Source of the DNA: an uncultured Tenacibaculum sp.
GTDB lineage: Bacteria; Bacteroidota; Bacteroidia; Flavobacteriales; Flavobacteriaceae
Direction of reading: 5' to 3'
Length of the DNA: 64,000 nt
Assembly: GCA_947492185.1 (NCBI GenBank)
Contig: CANLMR010000006.1
Location: 124,001 to 188,000, forward strand
In this document: piece by piece, positions 26,691 through 34,609 of the stretch
Layout of the letters: each line of letters begins with the position of its first letter
How positions within the stretch are numbered: position 1 is the first letter of the stretch
Program-made: the position numbers and the translations under genes
Notes under the pieces: model-generated
Databases searched by the model: none
What the model saw: the letters and a program-made list of their open reading frames with translations, nothing else
Told to the model about the DNA's origin: nothing

Positions 26691-26695
26691 TCCAA
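26671..26695. repeat. Hairpin spanning the sdaA stop codon
   Basis: Perfect 11-bp inverted repeat (26671-26681 with 26685-26695, arm ttggattagca), loop gat. It contains the TAA stop at 26688-26690 and ends 10 bp before the convergent yaaA stop. No T run follows on either strand, so classical termination is not clear. Confidence 0.6.
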
Positions 26696-26704
26696 CCTGA
26701 AATT

Positions 26705-27463
26705 CTATCTTGTGAATACTAAATCGTGTTCTGTTGACATTTCTTCTGTATATCTGTATCCGTCAACATCAAAGTTTTTTAAACCTTCTAAATTTTCAAT
26801 ATTATTTTCAACTATATAACGAACCATTAAACCTCTAGCTTTTTTAGCGAAGGTCATAATAGTTTTGTATTGTCCATTTTTAAAATCTTTAAAAATTGGA
26901 GTGATCATTGGTACTTTTAAAACCTTTTTTGGAAGTGCTTTAAAATATTCTGAACTCGCAAGATTAATTAATAATTCATCATCTTTTAATTCTTCATTTA
27001 AAGCATTTGCCAAAGTATCTCCCCAAAATTGATACAGATTATCTTTTCTACCAACCTTTAGTTTTGTCCCCATTTCTAAACGATATGGTTGAATTAAATC
27101 CAAAGGTTTTAACAAACCATAAAGTCCCGATAAAATTCTAAGTTTATTTTGTAATTCAGGTATCTTATCCTCTCCTAAAGTACTCACATCTATACCTCTA
27201 AACACTTCTCCAGTAAAACTATAGACTGCTTGTTTAGAATTATCAGGAGTAAAAGGCAATACCCAATTTTGATTCCTATCATAATTTAATAATGCAAGAT
27301 CATTTGAAATCTTCATTAATTCCGATAACTTTTTTCTTGATATTGTTTTTAATTTTTTATTCAGTTTTTCAGATTGTTCTAAAAAACGAGACTGAGTGAA
27401 TTCTTTTACATTTGGTTTAGTTTCAAAATCCAATGATTTTGCAGGAGAAATAATAATCTTCAT
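26705..27463 (-). CDS. yaaA: YaaA peroxide stress protein (UPF0246/DUF328)
   Basis: The 252-aa protein starts MKIIISPAKSLDFETK and carries the family blocks LYGLLKPLDLIQPYRLEMGTKL, YQFWGDTLANALN, LINLASSEYFKAL and RGLMVRYIVENNI. Family knowledge: E. coli YaaA lowers intracellular free iron under hydrogen peroxide stress, and the fold binds DNA. It is cytosolic. The neighbour on the left is a convergent serine dehydratase, an enzyme with an oxidant-sensitive [4Fe-4S] cluster. The pairing is suggestive but may be chance. Length and start are normal. Confidence 0.94.
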   Translation of the reverse strand: MKIIISPAKSLDFETKPNVKEFTQSRFLEQSEKLNKKLKTISRKKLSELMKISNDLALLNYDRNQNWVLPFTPDNSKQAVYSFTGEVFRGIDVSTLGEDKIPELQNKLRILSGLYGLLKPLDLIQPYRLEMGTKLKVGRKDNLYQFWGDTLANALNEELKDDELLINLASSEYFKALPKKVLKVPMITPIFKDFKNGQYKTIMTFAKKARGLMVRYIVENNIENLEGLKNFDVDGYRYTEEMSTEHDLVFTR

Positions 27464-27581
27464 TAATTTTTAAATTTAATTCAATAAAATTACAATAGTT
27501 TTACGAAACTTTAAAATAGCTTAAGTAATTAATAATGAATACCTAAACTTCGATGACTAATTTCCATTTAAAAAAAAAAAC

Positions 27582-27589
27582 TATATTTG
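27582..27589 (+). promoter_or_regulatory. -7 element of the first Gly-tailed secreted protein gene
   Basis: TATATTTG at 27582-27589, preceded by a ten-base A run and followed by a 36-nt leader. The paralogue at 28434 has the identical -7 octamer. Confidence 0.5.
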
Positions 27590-27625
27590 CCTTCAATAAT
27601 TTAATAATCCTTAAAAACAAAAATT

Positions 27626-28318
27626 ATGAGGGGAACAATTTACGTTTTTATGTCATTATTATTATTAACCTTTATTGGTTGTAATAACAATGATGAATTG
27701 GTTGACAACCAAGAAAATGTTGAAAGCTCTTTTTTTCAACTTATTGAGAACACTAACAATTTAGCTGCAAAATCTTCTTCAGCTAAAGGAGTTGTTATTT
27801 TTCAAACAGACCTAATGGCTGGACAACACTATGTTGCTGGTTCTGTTACTATTTCAGTTGATAAAACTGATTTAACAATTACTTATTCTACCAACGATGA
27901 TTGGGTTTTAAATGAAACACATTTGTACGCTGGTGAAAAAGATTTAATTCCTGTTACTAAAAAAGGAAACCCTAAAATTGGTAAATTTCCTTACAAAGGT
28001 GAACATGATGGTGTAAATGAATTTTCTTACTCTATTCCTTTAGCAGATTTAAAAGATATTGAATGTTTTACAGTTGCAGCTCATGCTGTTGTGACTAGAG
28101 TTTCTTCTAAAACCACTAGTGCTCAAGCTAGAGGTGGAAAAAAAGGAAGAAAGAAGAAAATTAAAAACTGTAACAACGATGGAGGTTCAGGTACTGAAAC
28201 CGCTTGGGGAGCTGGTACTCCTTTTGCTGGAAGAAGCTGGGCTATGTATACATCATTCTGCGACGACCCTGGAAATGGCGGTGGTGGCGAAGGTGGTGGA
28301 GGTAACGACACCAACTAA
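27626..28318 (+). CDS. Secreted lipoprotein of unknown function with Gly-rich tail (paralogue A)
   Basis: The 230-aa protein has a lipoprotein signal (MRGTIYVFMSLLLLTFIGC, lipobox FIGC). A beta-rich domain of ~120 residues follows: ITISTND-type strands, DDWVLNETHLYAGEKDLIPVTKKGNPKIGKFPYKGEHD, IECFTVAAHAVV. A basic GGKKGRKKKIKN linker leads to a motif AWGAGTPFAGRSWAMYTSF. The tail is GNGGGGEGGGGNDTN. The WVLNETHL, GNPKIGKFPY, AAHAVV and AWGAG..F.GRSWAMY blocks are ones I recall recurring in secreted bacterial proteins, but no function is attached to them. The next gene is a diverged paralogue, and both have their own promoter and terminator. Confidence 0.8.
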   Translation: MRGTIYVFMSLLLLTFIGCNNNDELVDNQENVESSFFQLIENTNNLAAKSSSAKGVVIFQTDLMAGQHYVAGSVTISVDKTDLTITYSTNDDWVLNETHLYAGEKDLIPVTKKGNPKIGKFPYKGEHDGVNEFSYSIPLADLKDIECFTVAAHAVVTRVSSKTTSAQARGGKKGRKKKIKNCNNDGGSGTETAWGAGTPFAGRSWAMYTSFCDDPGNGGGGEGGGGNDTN

Positions 28319-28334
28319 GTCAAAATTATAAAAT

Positions 28335-28369
28335 AAAAAAAACCTTGGTTAACACCAAGGTTTTTTTTA
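28335..28369 (+). terminator. Terminator after paralogue A
   Basis: Stem aaccttggt / accaaggtt (28341-28349 and 28354-28362), extended by A and T runs to about 15 bp, loop taac, eight Ts. Confidence 0.9.
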
Positions 28370-28400
28370 TTTAAACTCTATTTTTATATTATTTAAAACC

Positions 28401-28408
28401 TATATTTG
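28401..28408 (+). promoter_or_regulatory. -7 element of paralogue B
   Basis: TATATTTG at 28401-28408, 25 bp ahead of the ATG at 28434; no clear -33 element. Same octamer as paralogue A. Confidence 0.5.
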
Positions 28409-28433
28409 TATCATAACAAAAAAAGAAATAAAG

Positions 28434-28985
28434 ATGAGAAATATTAATTTTTTATTAGTCATTTGTTTAACCTTTCTTTTTTCAAACTACACTACTCCAA
28501 AACAGATTAATACATTTAATCAAAAAATCACTAAAAATAACAACGATATTTTTACAGCAAAATTAATTGCTGAAAATTATCATGTAGGAGACATTACTCT
28601 ATCTTTACAAGATAAAAACAATGTTTTGGTTACTTACAAAATGAAAGATGGTTGGGTTTTAGATAAAAGTAATTTTTTCTTAGGAAATTCTAATTCCATT
28701 CCTAAAAAGAGTAATGGATGCCCTAATTTAAAGCTATTTAACAATAAAACCATTCATAGTCCATCTGTAACTGAGTATACATATACAACTCCTATAAGCG
28801 TTTTAAAAGGTATTAAATGTGCTGCAATTGTAACTAAAGCAGTAGTTACCAAAGGTAGTCTTTGTTTAAATGCTTGGAGCGAAGGAAAAAACTTCACATG
28901 TAATAACGGGGCCAGTTATTCCGAAATTTGTGATGGCAATGGAAACGGAGAAGGCAATGGAAACGGAAGCGGAAATACGAATTAA
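28434..28985 (+). CDS. Secreted protein of unknown function with Asn/Gly tail (paralogue B)
   Basis: The 183-aa protein has an N-terminal hydrophobic segment (INFLLVICLTFLFSNYTT) but no lipobox, so it is probably secreted or cleaved by signal peptidase I. The core aligns with its upstream neighbour. VTYKMKDGWVLDKSNFFLGNSNSIP matches A's ITYSTNDDWVLNETHLYAGEKDLIP, and TYTTPISVLKGIKCAAIVTKAVV matches A's SYSIPLADLKDIECFTVAAHAVV. The AWSEGKNF block is a weaker echo of AWGAGTPF, and the SWAMY segment is replaced by ASYSEICDGN. The tail is (GN)n-like and ends GSGNTN. A tandem duplication that has diverged is inferred. Function unknown. Confidence 0.78.
   Translation: MRNINFLLVICLTFLFSNYTTPKQINTFNQKITKNNNDIFTAKLIAENYHVGDITLSLQDKNNVLVTYKMKDGWVLDKSNFFLGNSNSIPKKSNGCPNLKLFNNKTIHSPSVTEYTYTTPISVLKGIKCAAIVTKAVVTKGSLCLNAWSEGKNFTCNNGASYSEICDGNGNGEGNGNGSGNTN
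28935..28967 (+). repeat. Tandem 18-bp repeat encoding the Asn/Gly tail
   Basis: The 15-bp unit ggcaatggaaacgga occurs at 28935-28949 and 28953-28967 (period 18 bp), coding GNGNGE-GNGNGS. It is a likely slippage site. Confidence 0.8.
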
Positions 28986-29018
28986 TTAAAGGTTTCTATA
29001 TACATACTTAAAACATAC

Positions 29019-29050
29019 AAAAGCCTAATAATTATTATTAGGCTTTTTTT
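29019..29050. terminator. Bidirectional terminator after paralogue B
   Basis: Inverted repeat aagcctaataat / attattaggctt (29021-29032 and 29034-29045) with flanking A and T runs. It overlaps the end of the convergent gene at 29049. Confidence 0.85.
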
Positions 29051-29864
29051 AGTTTAACATTTCGAGACTTATCCACCAAAAAACAGGCAATGCTTCAACC
29101 CAAAAAGATGCATAATATTTTGATTGCTTTCTTTTTGCTCTTTGTAATAAAATTAAAAGCGAAATAAAAACCAATAGATACATAAACTTAAATTTACTAT
29201 TAGGTGTGATTAAAAATTCAATTACCATAGTAAACACTAATAAAATAAACCCTATCTTTTTTGCTCTTTCTATACCAATAACTTGTGGTATAGTTTGAAG
29301 CTTTTTTATATCAAAACGTAAATCTCTAATATCAAAAGGAAGAGTTAAAACAATCACAAATAATAATCGCTGAATAAAACCTAAAACCACTCTTAAATCA
29401 ATCTCTTTGTTTTTTATTAATAAGGGAACTAGGAAAGTTACTCCAGTCCAAACCAACGCAATAATTAAAATTTTTAATGAAGCAACACTTCTTAGATTTA
29501 TTGAGAACTTTTTTAAAATTGGCACTGCATAAAATAAAGTCAATAGACTAAAAGGTAGAAAATACAGAAGACTACTTATCTTTAATTGAAATGCATAAAA
29601 AATCATTAATAGAAATGCTACTAAAGAAAACAATTGAATTAGCCTTAAATTCTTAGTTAAACTTAAATGATGTAACCCTGCAATACCTGCATATTTCACA
29701 AAATTATAACCTGTAATTGTTCCATAAAAAACAAAATAACAAAGTGATTCATTATATGGTAAATTAAAATATAGTTCTGTTATTCTTACCAAAGAATAAA
29801 CAGCTAGAGCTACATGTAAACTTGAGTTAATGTAAAATTCAAAAATAGATCTTAATACTTTCAC
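29049..29864 (-). CDS. UbiA-like membrane protein with degenerate first motif
   Basis: A polytopic membrane protein of 271 aa from the GTG at 29864 (the frame is open further, to 29987). It has about eight helices. The second UbiA Asp-rich motif is recognisable (DIRDLRFDIKKLQTIPQVIG), and the fold pattern resembles prenyltransferases. The first motif (NxxxDxxxD) is replaced by GYNFVKYAGIAGLHH. It may be a non-catalytic or altered member, or unrelated. The GTG is chosen because the region upstream of it contains two copies of a 15-bp direct repeat encoding a low-complexity KLLT pattern that looks non-coding. It is divergent from gcvP. No function is assigned. Confidence 0.65.
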   Translation of the reverse strand: MKVLRSIFEFYINSSLHVALAVYSLVRITELYFNLPYNESLCYFVFYGTITGYNFVKYAGIAGLHHLSLTKNLRLIQLFSLVAFLLMIFYAFQLKISSLLYFLPFSLLTLFYAVPILKKFSINLRSVASLKILIIALVWTGVTFLVPLLIKNKEIDLRVVLGFIQRLLFVIVLTLPFDIRDLRFDIKKLQTIPQVIGIERAKKIGFILLVFTMVIEFLITPNSKFKFMYLLVFISLLILLQRAKRKQSKYYASFWVEALPVFWWISLEMLN

Positions 29865-29904
29865 AATGTAAAGGTAATTGAATTGCTTAAACCTACTTAA
29901 ATCA

Positions 29905-29940
29905 GTTAATAATTTAAAACATTTGGTTAATAATTTAAAA
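29905..29940. repeat. 15-bp direct repeat with 21-bp period between two divergent genes
   Basis: gttaataatttaaaa at 29905-29919 and again at 29926-29940, centre to centre 21 bp (two helical turns). It lies between the GTG start of the UbiA-like gene and the -7 element of gcvP and is a candidate operator. Confidence 0.6.
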
Positions 29941-29971
29941 AAATTGATTTTACAATATCTATAGTTTTGGT

Positions 29972-29979
29972 TATTTTTG
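29972..29979 (+). promoter_or_regulatory. -7 element of gcvP
   Basis: TATTTTTG at 29972-29979, 27 bp before the gcvP ATG at 30007. No TTTG at the ideal distance; TTG at 29944-29946 is 25 bp away. Confidence 0.5.
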
Positions 29980-30006
29980 CTTTCCAAAAATACAACAACA
30001 CAATTA

Positions 30007-32862
30007 ATGAATACAAATTCGTTTCAATTACGTCACATTGGTCCTAGAACTAGCGAACAAGAAACTATGTTGAAAACTGTTGAAGTAGACAGTTTAGACC
30101 AATTAATTTACGAAACAATACCAGACGAAATACGTTTGAAAAACACACTTGATTTACCTGAAGCTCTTAGTGAATACGAATATTTAAATCATATTAACGA
30201 ATTAGGAGCTAAAAACAAGGTTTTTAAAAGCTATATCGGTTTAGGATATCACGAAGCTATAATACCTAGTGTAATTCAAAGAAACATTTTAGAAAACCCA
30301 GGTTGGTATACGGCCTACACTCCTTATCAAGCAGAAATTGCTCAAGGTCGTTTAGAAGCTTTATTAAACTACCAAACTATGGTTTGCGATTTAACAGGAA
30401 TGGAATTGGCAAACGCTTCTCTTCTTGATGAAGGAACTGCTGCTGCTGAAGCTATGGCATTACTATTTGATGTTAGAGAGCGTTCTAAAAAGAAAGCAGG
30501 TGCAAATAAATTTTTTGTTTCAAAAGAAATTTTACCACAAACATTATCTGTTTTAAAAACAAGAGCTATTCCAATTGGAATCGAATTGATAATTGGTGAT
30601 CACTCTAAATTTGATTTTGCAGACGATTTCTTTGGTGCTATTTTACAATATCCTGGTAAACATGGTGAAGTATTTGATTATACGGATTTTGTTGCCAATG
30701 CTAATTCTAAAAACATTAAAGTAGCTGTCGCAGCCGATATCTTATCATTAGCTTTATTAAAAGCACCTGGAGAATTTGGGGTAGATGTTGTTGTTGGTAC
30801 TACACAACGATTTGGTATTCCATTAGGCTATGGTGGTCCACATGCTGGATATTTTGCTACTAAAGAAGCTTATAAAAGAAGTATTCCAGGCAGGATCATT
30901 GGAGTCACTAAAGATACCAATGATAAGAGAGCGCTTAGAATGGCTTTACAAACTCGTGAACAGCATATTAAAAGAGAAAGAGCTACATCAAATATTTGTA
31001 CAGCACAAGTACTATTAGCTGTTATGGCTGGTATGTATGCGGTTTATCATGGTAAAGAAGGAATTCAATTTATAGCAAATAAAGTTCATAGTACTGCTAA
31101 CACATTAACTGCTGCTTTAGATAGATTAGGTTTTAAACAAAAGAACAGTTCATATTTTGATACTATTTTAGTTGAAGTTGAGGCTAAAAAATTAAAAACT
31201 ACAGCTGAAACTAATGGCATTAATTTTAATTACGTTGATGAAAATCACGTTTCAATTTCTTTAAATGAAACCGTTGGTTTAAAAGAAATTAACGCCATCG
31301 TAGATTGTTTCGAACAAGCATTTAATATTCAAGATATTACAATTACAGAATTCACAAACTCTGATGTAATACCAAATAATATTAAAAGAAATACGACTTT
31401 CTTAGAGAATGAGGTTTTCAATTCATATCATTCAGAAACAGATATGATGAGATATATTAAAAAATTAGAGCGTAAAGATTTAGCCTTAAATCATTCGATG
31501 ATTTCTTTAGGATCATGTACAATGAAATTAAATGCGGCTTCAGAAATGTTACCTCTAAGTAATCCACAATGGGGAAACATCCATCCTTTTGTTCCTTTAG
31601 ATCAAGCAGAAGGATATCAAACTGTTCTTAAAAATTTAGAACATCAATTAAATATTGTAACTGGTTTTGCTGCAACTTCTTTACAACCTAATTCAGGTGC
31701 TCAAGGAGAATTTGCTGGATTAATGGTTATAAGGGCTTACCATGAAGCTAATGGAAACACAAATAGAAACATTTGTTTAATTCCTGCTTCTGCTCATGGT
31801 ACAAACCCAGCTTCTGCGGTAATGGCAGGAATGAAAGTTGTTGTTACAAAAACAGATGAAAGAGGAAATATTGATGTAGATGATTTAAGAACTAAAGCTG
31901 AATTACACAAAGACAATTTAGCTGCTCTAATGGTTACTTATCCTTCTACTCATGGTGTGTTTGAAAAAGCAATTAAAGAAATTACTCAAATCATTCACGA
32001 TAACGGTGGACAGGTATATATGGATGGAGCTAACATGAATGCTCAAGTAGGATTAACTAACCCTGCAACAATTGGAGCTGATGTTTGTCACTTAAATTTA
32101 CATAAAACATTTGCCATTCCTCATGGAGGAGGTGGACCTGGTGTTGGACCAATTTGTGTTGCTCCACAATTAGTTCCTTTCTTACCAACAAATCCTATTG
32201 TATCAACTGGTGGTGATAATCCAATTACTGCTATTTCAGCAGCTCCTTGGGGATCTGCACTAGCTTGCTTGATTTCTTATGGTTACATAACCATGCTAGG
32301 CGCAGATGGATTAACTAATTCAACTAAAACTGCAATTTTAAACGCAAATTACATGAAAGAGCGTTTACAAGGTCATTTTAGTACTTTGTATACTGGTGAA
32401 ATGGGTAGAGCTGCTCATGAAATGATTTTAGACTGTAGAGAATTTAAACAAAAAGGAATAGAAGTTGTTGATATTGCTAAAAGACTTATGGATTATGGAT
32501 TCCATGCTCCTACTGTTTCATTTCCTGTAGCTGGTACTATTATGGTTGAGCCTACTGAAAGTGAAAGTATTGGAGAATTAGATCGTTTTTGCGATGCACT
32601 TATTTCTATTCGTAAAGAAATTGAAACTGCAACTAAAGAAAATCCAAATAATGTACTTAAAAATGCTCCTCATACACAAGAAATGTTAACTTCTGATTCT
32701 TGGGATTTACCTTACACTAGAAAAGAAGCAGCATTTCCATTGGATTATATAACTGAAAATAAGTTCTGGCCTTCAGTAAGAAGAGTTGATGATGCTTATG
32801 GTGATAGGAATTTAATTTGTTCATGCAATCCTATTGAAGATTATATGAAAGCTGAAGCATAA
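30007..32862 (+). CDS. gcvP: Glycine dehydrogenase (decarboxylating), glycine cleavage P protein
   Basis: The single-chain P protein has 951 aa, its fused N- and C-terminal halves matching GcvPA and GcvPB. The start is taken as the ATG at 30007 (MNTNSFQLRHIGPRTSEQ), because that N terminus is conserved and a -7 element lies just before it; the frame itself opens at 29977. The PLP-binding lysine is in LNLHKTFAIPHGGGGPGVGP. Also visible are SLGSCTMKLNAASEM and QPNSGAQGEFAGL. It decarboxylates glycine and passes the aminomethyl group to lipoyl-GcvH. The gcvT and gcvH genes are not in the window, as is usual in Flavobacteriia. Confidence 0.97.
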   Translation: MNTNSFQLRHIGPRTSEQETMLKTVEVDSLDQLIYETIPDEIRLKNTLDLPEALSEYEYLNHINELGAKNKVFKSYIGLGYHEAIIPSVIQRNILENPGWYTAYTPYQAEIAQGRLEALLNYQTMVCDLTGMELANASLLDEGTAAAEAMALLFDVRERSKKKAGANKFFVSKEILPQTLSVLKTRAIPIGIELIIGDHSKFDFADDFFGAILQYPGKHGEVFDYTDFVANANSKNIKVAVAADILSLALLKAPGEFGVDVVVGTTQRFGIPLGYGGPHAGYFATKEAYKRSIPGRIIGVTKDTNDKRALRMALQTREQHIKRERATSNICTAQVLLAVMAGMYAVYHGKEGIQFIANKVHSTANTLTAALDRLGFKQKNSSYFDTILVEVEAKKLKTTAETNGINFNYVDENHVSISLNETVGLKEINAIVDCFEQAFNIQDITITEFTNSDVIPNNIKRNTTFLENEVFNSYHSETDMMRYIKKLERKDLALNHSMISLGSCTMKLNAASEMLPLSNPQWGNIHPFVPLDQAEGYQTVLKNLEHQLNIVTGFAATSLQPNSGAQGEFAGLMVIRAYHEANGNTNRNICLIPASAHGTNPASAVMAGMKVVVTKTDERGNIDVDDLRTKAELHKDNLAALMVTYPSTHGVFEKAIKEITQIIHDNGGQVYMDGANMNAQVGLTNPATIGADVCHLNLHKTFAIPHGGGGPGVGPICVAPQLVPFLPTNPIVSTGGDNPITAISAAPWGSALACLISYGYITMLGADGLTNSTKTAILNANYMKERLQGHFSTLYTGEMGRAAHEMILDCREFKQKGIEVVDIAKRLMDYGFHAPTVSFPVAGTIMVEPTESESIGELDRFCDALISIRKEIETATKENPNNVLKNAPHTQEMLTSDSWDLPYTRKEAAFPLDYITENKFWPSVRRVDDAYGDRNLICSCNPIEDYMKAEA

Positions 32863-33289
32863 TACAAATAATACATTTAACAGCCATTATAGTTTAACTA
32901 TGGTGGCTTTTTTTATATAAAAACCGCAATTATTTAATAATAATTGCGGTCAAAAACTAATGTATGAGAAAAATTAATACTAGTTAAACCCCTACTTATA
33001 CCTAGTATTAAACTTGTATAGACTTCTTCACTTCATACTCGTGAAAAAAGTAATATCATCTACCATTTATCTTTAAATAGTAAATCTATGATTATAAAAA
33101 CAATTTATGAAAACATAGCAATGTCTTTCATAGCTACTGCAATTTAGTATTTTTATACCTTAACACAAAGAATAAAATGTTAATAATATCCTAAGGTAAA
33201 ATAAGATTTAAGAAGATCAATTTATATTATTTGGAGAGTTTATTAAATACTTATATTTTTAAAAAAATTAGATATAAAATTGCTTGTTC
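32863..33289. other. 427-bp gene-free gap with several hairpins
   Basis: No open frame of note on either strand. It holds the gcvP terminator (32882-32916) and a perfect 12-bp hairpin at 32923-32950 with loop taat and no T run after it on the plus strand. It also holds a 10-bp inverted repeat ttaatactag / ctagtattaa (32974-32983 and 33002-33011). The remaining ~280 bp is AT-rich with no motif I can name. A small RNA or long leader for the EcsC gene is possible but unsupported. Confidence 0.6.
32882..32916 (+). terminator. Terminator of gcvP
   Basis: 11-bp stem with two G-U pairs (32882-32892 with 32898-32908), loop tttaa, T run after. Confidence 0.82.
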
Positions 33290-34084
33290 ATGAATAATTT
33301 ATCTATTCAACTTACACAAAAAGAAAAAGAAGAATTATTACTTGCTAAAGAATTATTAGAAACCCCAGGTGTTGCAATGAAAATAACCAATGTATTGGGC
33401 AGTCCTATACAAAAAGGATTGGGTCTTTTACCTAAAAATTGGAATGATAAACTTGGAGAAATTACATCCAATGCTCTTTTAAAAGCAGCTGATACTGCTA
33501 TTTTTACTCTTAAAAAAGAGTCTCAAAAAGAATCCAAAAATTTATTTCATAAAATTACTGCTGGAGCTACTGGTGCAATGGGAGGCATTTTTGGCGTAGC
33601 AGGATTAGCTATTGAATTACCAATTACTACTACTATAATATTACGTTCTGTAGCAGATATAGCAAGATCTAACGGAGAAAATATTAGTAATATCGAAACT
33701 AAATTAGCTTGTCTAGAAGTGTTTGCTTTAGGTGGAAATAATTCTGATGAGAGCGCGCTAGAATCAGGGTATTATGCTACTCGAACTTTTTTATCTAACT
33801 CCATGAGTCAAGCTACAAAATATGTTACTGAACAAGGAATTATCAATGAAGGTGCTCCTATTTTTTTAAATATTATTGGTAAAATTGCTAAAAAATTTGG
33901 AGTTCAAGTAACTGAAAAAACTATAGCACAATCTGTTCCTATTATTGGAGCTGCAGGAGGAGCTATAATTAACACCGTATTTATTAGTCACTTTCAAGAT
34001 ATGGCTAAAGGTCATTTTATAATCAGAAAACTCGAAAAAAAATACAATCAAGGAACAATTAAAACTTTTTATAACAAAATATAA
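33290..34084 (+). CDS. EcsC-family protein
   Basis: The 264-aa protein starts at the ATG at 33290; the TTG two codons earlier is less likely. EcsC signature: LTQKEKEELLLAKELLETPGVAMKITN near the N terminus. A helical, Gly-rich core (AGATGAMGGIFGVAGLAIELPITTTIILRSVADIARSNGEN) and CLEVFALGGNNSDESALESGYYATR follow, with a late hydrophobic helix (VPIIGAAGGAIINTVFISHFQDMAKGHFIIRKLE). Family knowledge: named after B. subtilis EcsC; the biochemical role is undefined and it is often membrane-associated. Monocistronic, after a hairpin-rich gap, and convergent with the 95-aa gene. Confidence 0.88.
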   Translation: MNNLSIQLTQKEKEELLLAKELLETPGVAMKITNVLGSPIQKGLGLLPKNWNDKLGEITSNALLKAADTAIFTLKKESQKESKNLFHKITAGATGAMGGIFGVAGLAIELPITTTIILRSVADIARSNGENISNIETKLACLEVFALGGNNSDESALESGYYATRTFLSNSMSQATKYVTEQGIINEGAPIFLNIIGKIAKKFGVQVTEKTIAQSVPIIGAAGGAIINTVFISHFQDMAKGHFIIRKLEKKYNQGTIKTFYNKI

Positions 34085-34089
34085 TTATA

Positions 34090-34130
34090 CAAAAAAGACC
34101 TCTCTAACTGTTAATAGTATAGAGAGGTCT
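34090..34130 (-). terminator. Terminator between ecsC-type gene and 95-aa gene
   Basis: 11-bp stem agacctctcta / tagagaggtct (34096-34106 and 34120-34130). On the minus strand it is followed by a T run, so it chiefly serves the 95-aa gene; the plus-strand side lacks Ts. Confidence 0.75.
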
Positions 34131-34153
34131 GCATTTACACTAAGCTTGTACTT

Positions 34154-34441
34154 TTATGCTACGCTTACTATTCTTTTTAAAGGAATTAAAGTTGCCTGTT
34201 TAAGTATTACAGATTTGTCTGTAAGCCCCCAAACAGTAGTTTCTACTCTTTTGTATCCATTATCATCAACAAATACTATTTTAACCTTCTGTCGTTCAAT
34301 ATTTCCTAAAACTAAAGCTCTTTTTAATTCTATTGAACGATTAATTTGATCATTTTTCCGTTCTAAGATTTCATCATTAGGAAATTTAAGAAAAGCTATT
34401 TGTTCTTTTTCTACATTTTTAATCGAGTAACTTAATTTCAT
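34154..34441 (-). CDS. Conserved small protein of unknown function (95 aa)
   Basis: The 95-aa soluble protein, MKLSYSIKNVEKEQIAFLKF, has a helical middle (ERKNDQINRSIELKRALVLGN). Beta strands follow (KVKIVFVDDNGYKRVETTVWGLTDKSVILKQATLIPLKRIVSV), a pattern suggesting a small Sm/SH3-like or PilZ-like barrel. I recall similar sequences across Flavobacteriia but no named function. It has its own terminator and a 168-bp AT-rich upstream region without a clear consensus promoter. It is real because the protein is compositionally normal and ends in a proper terminator, while the overlapping plus-strand frame is not. Confidence 0.75.
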   Translation of the reverse strand: MKLSYSIKNVEKEQIAFLKFPNDEILERKNDQINRSIELKRALVLGNIERQKVKIVFVDDNGYKRVETTVWGLTDKSVILKQATLIPLKRIVSVA

Positions 34442-34609
34442 GGTAATATTGGAATAGGGATTATAAATTATCTAGTCGTTTGTTTTACGAACTTGATAAT
34501 AAATATACCCTTAAATCGAGCATTTGTTAACAAATATCTTTTAATAGTAGAGAATCATCGATAAGATGACTTTTTCCCTCGATTAACAAAAATTAATAAC
34601 TAAAAAACA

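Noticed and set aside
28123..28314. Proline-rich minus-strand frame opposite paralogue A
   Set aside because: It is the antisense of the Gly-rich tail (GGT/GGA codons read as Pro/Ser); no start context or neighbours support it.
34146..34349. 67-aa plus-strand frame
   Set aside because: It overlaps the 95-aa minus-strand gene, which has better composition and a terminator of its own.
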